DNA of 64,000 bases, from the NCBI GenBank assembly GCA_963377175.1, contig CAUJNA010000857.1:313501-377500 (forward strand), written 5' to 3'. Positions 57,716 to 64,000 of the stretch are shown piece by piece; the stretch's first letter is position 1; each line of letters begins with the position of its first letter. The DNA comes from Effrenium voratum. Its lineage: Eukaryota; Sar; Dinophyceae; Suessiales; Symbiodiniaceae. Under the pieces are notes generated by a model. The model was not told the DNA's origin. It made no database searches and saw only the letters and a list, made by a program, of their open reading frames with translations. The position numbers and the translations under genes are program-made.

Positions 57716-57848
57716 TACTTGGGTGTTCGGCCAAGTTATTAAGTGGTTAGCCACCTGTTTTTAACCCACTAATGACTGGGTTCACCCCACTACAAGTGGG
57801 GTATAACTCACGTGGCTGACCACTTTCTAGCCGAGCACCCAAGTAGGA
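57716..57848. repeat. inverted-repeat element, family I
   Basis: ACTTGGGTGTTCGGCCAAG and AAGTGGTTAGCCAC at the left are mirrored by GTGGCTGACCACTT and GCCGAGCACCCAAGT. About 133 bp, no coding capacity. Confidence 0.85.
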
Positions 57849-57957
57849 CTCGCCGTCCCTCGATTAAACAAAACCAAGGCGCTTCACCAAGATCCGCCGC
57901 ACGGAGGCGTTGTGCACTAGGACCTGGCAACCGCGCAGCACCAAAATACTGGGCTGT

Positions 57958-58056
57958 CCGTTCTCAGATCCCCCGCTAAAAATGAACAACTTTTCGTGGG
58001 TTCCGCAAACAACACGAAAAAGATAAGGGGATGGCTGGGAACCACCAAGTATATAT
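57958..58056. repeat. family F-related element
   Basis: CAGATCCCCCGCTAAAAATG to GGGATGGCTGGGAACCACCA; shares both ends with 61196-61310. Confidence 0.75.
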
Positions 58057-58621
58057 ATATATATATATGTATGTAGATATATACATATATGTAATTAGAC
58101 GTGGTATCATACTATGTAGATATACCCTCGTTAGGACACTTTTAATGGGACACCGCAAAAACAGAACGTAGCCTTTTGGGGCTCCCCAATTTTCCCACGC
58201 ACCCACGTGATTGTGCCTTTCCCTGGGTCTCAGCCATGATTTCTTCGGAACCCCCCCGAGCCGCAAGGCGTAGCCTGAAGCCCTAAACCCTTTTCAGCCG
58301 GGTGGCCTTGCTCTTTTGCACAAGCCAAGCCTGAAAAGGGTAACCAGAACCAAAAGGCACAACCAAATTTCACCTGAGGTTCACCTGAGGTTCACCTGCC
58401 ACTTAGATTTAGATACTGGTTTGCTTTACAACCGCTGAGCTTCAGCTGCCTTCTTCGATACCCGGCTTGCCTCACGCACGAAGGAGCTGTCAGCCCAATG
58501 TGTCCAGTTGTTCGGTTCGGGGAGGGTGTGGCATTGCAATTCCTGGGTGTCCTGGGTGAGAGATTTGCTTCGGTCCTCGCTGGATATTGGAGCAACACTT
58601 TTTGAACATTGTCAAATGTCT

Positions 58622-58641
58622 GGATATATATATGCATGTGA

Positions 58642-58705
<64 letters not shown>

Positions 58706-58715
58706 GTATACATGT
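58622..58715. repeat. (TA)n microsatellite
   Basis: TATATA with GTATA variants; a smaller one at 58048-58096. Confidence 0.97.
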
Positions 58716-58959
58716 CCTCAATACAAACCCCAATGAGGCCAAGCATCTCAGCCATCAGCCACTCACTCAGTGCTCTGAATCAATCCGTGAGACGAGAACC
58801 CCAAGCCAGCCCTCAGAATATTAGAAAACCTGTACGAGTGCCAGGCCTTCAACCCGTCGCTCAAGACCTGCGTAGGACTAGAATGACCTGATTGTGCGTA
58901 CACTGGATACTTTGACACAATTGGTCGTCACTAATTCCACGTCCCGAGGTTCAAGAAAA

Positions 58960-59090
58960 ACCCAAGCCAACCTTTTGCTCCCGCCAAAACCCGCCAAACG
59001 CATTTGCTTCAAGATAGGGGACTTCCAAGCTTCCCTTCGGATCGAAACCCCCGCAACCGCCAAGATATTCATCACGTCGCGTCAAACTGT
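58960..59090 (-). CDS. possible exon, unknown protein
   Basis: Minus frame EYLGGCGGFDPKGSLEVPYL, then EANAFGGFWREQK, before a possible GT donor (AAAG|GTTGGC). The acceptor is not defined. Confidence 0.35.
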
Positions 59091-59185
59091 GCATCAGCTT
59101 TTTGCAAGCCCGCACTGAAAAGTCGCCACGTCTCCAAACCAACGCGACGCGAGGAAAGAAAAACAAGCGCGGCGTGGGCGTGCGC

Positions 59186-59253
59186 AGTCCCGCTTCTTCT
59201 CAGCGGCCAACTCCTTCCACATGCCCAGGGCAGTTCTTGCCTGGCGATAGATC
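59186..59253 (-). CDS. exon, unknown protein
   Basis: 68 bp. Acceptor GTTGAG|G, donor GGACT|GCGCAC (GC). Reads IYRQARTALGMWKELAAEKK, then RD. Helical and charged; the pattern resembles an HMG-box or coiled segment, but it is too short to assign. Confidence 0.62.
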
Positions 59254-59296
59254 CTCAACTTCGACCCGGCTTAGGGGCTAAATAAAGAACGCATGC

Positions 59297-59420
59297 CATG
59301 GGTCAAAACCCGAATCGGTTAGCCCCCAGTGAACGCCCGATTCAATCCAACCACTAAAATAAGTTCTGAAATGGTGCAGCTACCCCAAAATTGGATCCCA
59401 TTGGTTTTGACCCACAGCCA
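59297..59420. repeat. family B element
   Basis: CATGGGTCAAAACCCGAATC to TTTTGACCCACAGCCATGTC, with the same extra GGTTAG as the copy at 1366. Confidence 0.85.
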
Positions 59421-59559
59421 TGTCAGCTTCCCTCCAATTGGTGGTTTGGAGCCCGGCGGTTTGGTGATTAAGGAGGGGTTTCGCACTTACCCTCTGCAAG
59501 AACCAGGGGCTCAAATCCCAAACCACCAATCCAAACCAAACGGACTCACTCAGGTTGAT

Positions 59560-59680
59560 ATCAGCTTGGTTGCTGCTGTTGACCCCTTTGTAAAGAGTTG
59601 TTTAATTTTTTGTGGGTCCAATACAAAACCCGAACTATTTTGACCATCAAGTTAAAGTCCAAAGATCCAACCAAAAAGCC
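59560..59680. repeat. family F-related element
   Basis: GCTTGGTTGCTGCTGTTGAC to AAAGTCCAAAGATCCAACC, close to 40932-41036. Confidence 0.8.
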
Positions 59681-59689
59681 ATAAGTAAG

Positions 59690-62220
59690 GGGCAAAGCTA
59701 GTAGCATGGGTCGGGCTGCGTTGAAACCCAATTTTGTCATGCTAGGGGAAGGTGCATAACTTTAAACCCCCTTATATTACCCATCCCCTTTTGGTTTCCT
59801 TTTGGGCAGTGAAAGGTCATGGGCTATGTAGCCCCAACCCTCCAAGTGTATGTAACCAAGAGTTAGCCTGGGTGTGTCATTTTTGCTTTGGGACACAACG
59901 TGGTGGGTGTTCCTTTTGGTTGCCCCTTCAAACCAACCAAAAGGGGATACCCTCAAAACGGACACGCCCACACAATCGACATATCCAGGCCGTGTCTACA
60001 TTCAACAAAGTGAACACGCCAAGGACACCAGCAAACGTGTATAATTTATATGGCTGTGGCTCAAAACGTGTGCCAAAATGGCACCTCGGTACATGCAAAC
60101 AAAGACTAAAACCTTACCCCAGCTGTTCAATCTTGAGCCACAAACACACATATAGGCTCAAATGCCCAGTGGCCATGGGAAAAAAAGGGGCATCCATTTT
60201 TGGTTCGTTGACTTAAAAGGGGAACTCCTCCCAAAAAAAACAGAAAAAGGAAGCAACCCACTGGGCAACTGGGCAGGAGTATCTTGGTTGACGTTGGAAG
60301 GGGACAAAAAGTTAAATCTTAGCAGTTAAGTGGGGATTTCCCACTAAACCGCAATAAGCACAAATGAAAAATGCTTCCCAACAACAACCATGGTATGCCT
60401 GAAGGAAAACAACAAGGCCTCGTTCCAGAAAAAAAACAAAAACAATCCCACCGAGCCCGCGGACTTGCATCGATATTTTTGGGGCTGTTGGCTCCAGAAG
60501 TGTTTTTTTATCGCTGCGAGAGATGCAGCGGCCCTGAGACATGGAAGGACCCCGGTATAAAAACCATCCCTGCCTGGTGGTTTCCTAGAAAACGTCAAAG
60601 CCTGGGTTCATTCAATCACCTCATCACTAGCAAGTTCCAAGAGGTTTGGCATTGCATCCTGCAGGTTTATCCAATTCCTTGACTGGAGACCCGGAGAGGA
60701 TTGTGAATAGACTTGCCATTGACGTTGGGGAAACGCAAAGCAGTGCTTCATGGCAAGACCAAACCAACAACGTTGCAACATCGCCCGCCTTTTTCAGAGT
60801 GGAAGGTAATCTGTCGAACAAAACGAATCTGGCATGAAACACACACACACACACAACACACACGGACGCACAAGCAACAAACGCACACACAAAGCTTGTA
60901 CTGATCTGCACTCATCCACAAACAAAAGAACAGAACCTTGTTTGGGTGCCCTTCAAGGCAACAACAAACAGAACACAACAACTACTAACTTGCGGCAATG
61001 TCGGCCAGTCCTAGAAGCAAGGCAACACAAGCCAATGCAGGTTGGGCGTGCTGCGTGACGTGAACATGAACACGGTGCTGAACATGTGTACTTTTTAAGC
61101 AAAGCCTTCCCCACGTCTCACAATCAAACACTGAGAACAATGTAGCTTGTAATTCTCAACTCAAAACAATCAACATAGAATGCATGCTGCCCTCAGATCC
61201 TCCGCTAAAAGTTTAACTTTTAGTGGGTTAAATTCGGAAGCTACCACTAAACACTAAAAGGATCTAAAAAGCTAAGGAATCGGATGGCTGGGAGCCACCA
61301 AGAGAATGCATGCTGCCCGTTGCCTTCTGAGGGGGTATTCCTTGAACAGCAACGCCCAAACAAGTGGTTTCCCCATGGCTAGTGGAGGTCTGGATCAGAG
61401 GGATACCATCCACAAGATGAAGAGGACAGCAGTCAGTAGGTGCAATGGCCTTTTTGAGTACACGCCTTCAGGTTTTGGTTGCGACTGATTTAAGCTTTGC
61501 ATTGGCAAATGGGTAGCTGTTGCCTGAGCGATACTGTGGGCGAAACCCTGCACCTAAGGAACTCTGGAATGATTGGATTCTCCTGGAAGTACCGGTCAAC
61601 CGTGGGCTCTTGGGTGATGCGAAATGGATTTCGTCCATCCACAGTATAACTGTGCTCCATTGCGACCACGCAAAAGTGCAAGGGTACTTTTGTCTGAAGC
61701 GAGTCTGGTCTGCCCCTTACTCCAAGCAGCCTCCCTTTTCAGGGAACTGTGTCAAGCCCAGGTGTATTTGCCCCGAAAAACCAGGTTTTCCGAAAATACC
61801 CAAAAGAAGCGGGCATTTCGAGTAAGGGGTACACTTTTTCGGGTGCCCAGACATATCTTCAAGAAGGTCGTCTGAAAACGCCAACCCTGTTCCATGCCAA
61901 GTGCGCGACTTTTTCTCCTGAAACCGCCTTCAACCACCGTCGCATCCGCAGCCACCGCCGATACGGCCAATTACACAAACCTGAAACGCCGGAGCCCTCC
62001 GAGCCATGCGCAATGAGAAGTCAGGGAAAGGGAATCTATATATGAACTCATACACCTGTGAGGCATGTAAAGATCCCACATGGACCATTTTAAGGTGTAA
62101 ACCCAAATCAGTAGCCGTTCTGCGACTTGCTGTTTTGGCGAAACCGCGTGTTTAAGCTTCATATTGCAAGAAACGCGTACGGTCGAAATCATTCCAATCC
62201 TAGTAAACATCCCAACAATC
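59690..62220. other. repeat-rich, gene-poor stretch
   Basis: Contains a divergent family C copy (60046-60156), a unit starting GCCCAGTGGCCATGGGA (60163-60290; also at 22249), a family F-related copy (61196-61310) and a family D copy (61530-61648). Minus and plus frames of 60-100 codons occur, but none has splice support. Confidence 0.5.
61530..61648. repeat. family D element, diverged
   Basis: ATACTGTGGGCGAAA to GGATTTCGTCCATCCACAGT; the left end is mutated. Confidence 0.8.
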
Positions 62221-62287
62221 CCTAGCGGTCCCTAGTGGCAGTTGCTGGCTTCAGGCTCCAAAACCTGCGCACCGATATTACAATTAC

Positions 62288-62497
62288 CCATTGCAAACAG
62301 CCGGGATTGGCTGCAAAATTGGTGCAAGCAACCAGACCCCGGGTACCAAAGGCTGCTTGAACCTTTTTTAGGGCTTGGACCAACTCTACAAACGGCAGTA
62401 CATGAGTACCAACAAAAGACACTGGAACAGCTTCTTGCAGGCTCGGCTTGTTCGCTTCCGGACTTTTGAGGAACTGCCAGCTTCCTTCCGTTGCCTC
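62288..62497 (-). CDS. exon, possibly GLTP-like protein
   Basis: 210 bp, phase 0 to 0. Acceptor AACAG|GAG, donor CAATGG|GTAATT (GT). Reads EATEGSWQFLKSPEANKPSL, VSFVGTHVLPFVELVQALKK, then VQAAFGTRGL and TNFAANPGCLQ. The arrangement of a helix ending LPFVELV, a G(T/S) turn and (N/D)xxxN loosely resembles the start of glycolipid transfer protein domains, where DxxxN binds the head group; here the aspartate would be N. This is a weak guess. Confidence 0.55.
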
Positions 62498-63010
62498 CTG
62501 TTCGCAACGACCGGGAAAACCACCCGCATCTCGAAAAAGGAAGAGGCTGTTTGCACGTAGTTTTATAAACACCCATGGTTTCTTCTTGTGTTTTGCTAGT
62601 TTCTTCTTTAAAACAAAAAACAACATGCACTTGTCTGCTGCTGGCCCAAAAAAGGAAAAAAAACAACAACAAACAAGACTTGTGGTCACTGCAATGTGCC
62701 TCTGGCTACAGAAGAAGGCCACCCTTTGGTACTCAGAAACACAGCTTCTCACTTGCAAAACATGCAAAAACATGCACCCCCCCCCGCAACAAAGAAAAAC
62801 GAACCAGCCACTGCCTTGCCCAAGAGTCTTTTGTCTCAACCAAGTACTTGATACTACACCCGCACTGTGCGGCACAATCTTCGGTAACAGCTGCAGCCGC
62901 GCAAGGGTAAGTCTGTGCATCTTTCAAACCAAACAGAACCCTGAGCAATAGACCGGCTGGATATATCTGGATATCATGGCTGATATCTGCACGTCTCCGT
63001 TGGTCGTCGC

Positions 63011-63100
63011 TAGGCTTGCTGACATGTCTGAAGCCACTGGCCAAACTGAGAGTGAGACTGGCCACATTGGACAGATCGAACAAAGCTCTAAAGGCATCGC
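63011..63100 (-). CDS. exon, probably same gene as 62288
   Basis: 90 bp. Acceptor ACTAG|GC, donor CCTA|GCGACG (GC, same hexamer as kinase exon 4). Reads DAFRALFDLSNVASLTLSLA, then SGFRHVSKP. Phase does not join 62497 directly, so a further exon is expected between them. Confidence 0.6.
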
Positions 63101-63427
63101 CTAGTTGGCCCCCTGGATTTCACGATTTCCAGTTTGGTCAATGCAAGTCTGCCCTGGCAAGCTGCGTGGGTGCCAATAAGACAAGGATACAGCATCTCAT
63201 GACGTCATGGTTCCCATTTCAAATATGTGGAATGCATTCTGCGCCTCGGGTCAAATGGCCCCTCCAATCCAAAAGGCATCAGAGAAACAGCACTACGCAG
63301 GTGCAGTCGTCCACGTACGGGCCTGGCGCAGGATAGCGGACAGATGTCTCCGACCTCTGCTCTTCTTGATTCTTAACTGGCAGGGAGCTGTGACTGGAGC
63401 ACGTGACACAGGCGAATCAATAATTCA

Positions 63428-63500
63428 AATGACCATGGGTCAAAATCCAGATCGTACCCCCAGTGAACATCCCAATCCAACCACTTAGATAGACGAAAAT
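63428..63500. repeat. family B element, truncated
   Basis: GACCATGGGTCAAAATCCAG and CCCCCAGTGAACATCCCAAT; the right end is missing. Confidence 0.82.
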
Positions 63501-63544
63501 GGGTGGTGCGTGCAAAGATTCCAATCCAACTTGGAGTTTGCGCT

Positions 63545-63740
63545 CAAATCACCAGCATTGCCGTGCCCAAGCCGGCTTTGCATCCATGCTGGAAGCACAA
63601 CTCCCGAATCCCCAAAATAAAGAACCGTGCTTTGGAGGACTTCGTCTCTAGCCTTTCTAAACCTGCCAAGCTTAGCGCTGGGCTTTCAAACGCTTGGCAA
63701 ATAGACATAAGGGATTTCCCCACAAAGGGCCCTGACCATC
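63545..63740 (-). CDS. possible exon, unknown protein
   Basis: Minus frame SICQAFESPALSLAGLERLE, then SSKARFFILGIRELCFQHGC. The plus shadow is also open. Boundaries undefined. Confidence 0.4.
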
Positions 63741-63754
63741 TTTGACCCTTTTTA

Positions 63755-63820
63755 CTACCACGAGTACTCCTCCTACTACTACTACTAGTACTTCTCCTAC
63801 TTCTACTACTACTACTACTA

Positions 63821-63865
<45 letters not shown>

Positions 63866-63889
63866 TTACTACTAGTACTTCTCCTACTT

Positions 63890-63949
<60 letters not shown>

Positions 63950-63950
63950 G
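63755..63950. repeat. (TAC)n microsatellite
   Basis: About 65 trinucleotide units with a nested duplicate (TACTAGTACTTCTCCTACTT twice). Frames of poly-Thr/poly-Ser are artefacts. Confidence 0.98.
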
Positions 63951-64000
63951 ACCTCATTCACATTTAAGGTTCAGGTTTAGCGAACCCCCCGTTTAGGGTT

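Noticed and set aside
60046..60156. Dinoflagellate spliced-leader relict (GCCAAAATGGC, GGCTCAAA)
   Set aside because: The words occur as parts of a family C copy and not in the order of the spliced leader.
63950..64000. TTTAGGG telomere repeat at the window end
   Set aside because: Only one or two imperfect units (GTTTAGGG, GTTTAGCG), not an array.

Overview
This window reads as nuclear DNA of a dinoflagellate, most likely a Suessiales-type alga (Polarella or Symbiodiniaceae); the clade is an inference. Four things point there. (1) Genes are cut into tiny exons (about 40-210 bp) inside long, repeat-filled introns. (2) Most splice donors are GC or GA instead of GT, and nearly all acceptors are AG|G. 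(3) Almost every convincing exon lies on the minus strand, as in the one-way gene arrays of dinoflagellates. (4) Several families of short inverted-repeat elements coincide with introns. No intact single-exon gene, tRNA, rRNA, CRISPR array or bacterial operon was seen.

Layout. 1.6-12 kb: a CDPK/CAMK-type Ser/Thr protein kinase on the minus strand, rebuilt here as ten exons that cover the whole catalytic domain. 13.6-17.4 kb: a microsatellite-rich block, mainly (CA)n, with purine tracts and a 360-bp duplication that carries the end of an unknown ORF. 19.1-22.6 kb: three minus-strand exons that join into a CBM20 starch-binding domain. 23.5-27.3 kb: dense small exons of unknown genes whose introns are the repeat elements themselves. 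27.6-39.5 kb: a satellite with the core CTGACGCGCGG plus (GTTA)n arrays, interrupted at 34.2-35.6 kb by a compact gene fragment. 39.5-44.8 kb: further exons and introner-like elements, including a 340-bp tandem duplication. 45.2-46.5 kb: a G-run tandem array. 46.9-55 kb: minus-strand exons of unrecognised proteins. 55-64 kb: sparse exons, several terminal-inverted-repeat elements and a terminal (TAC)n tract.

Main result. At least four unrelated repeat families (called A, B, C and E here) each form an entire intron. When the element is removed at its own splice sites, the flanking reading frames join in phase. This is the signature of introner elements, i.e. intron-creating transposons, several families being present side by side. 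One intron looks like a chimera of families A and B. Introners are known from dinoflagellates (Polarella, Amoebophrya), so the phenomenon is not new, but the families, the chimera and the use of element ends as coding sequence deserve a check.

Limits. Exon calls rest on reading frame, splice motifs and phase only. Functions are assigned only to the kinase and the CBM20 protein; other exons are described without a function. No transcript or database evidence was available.
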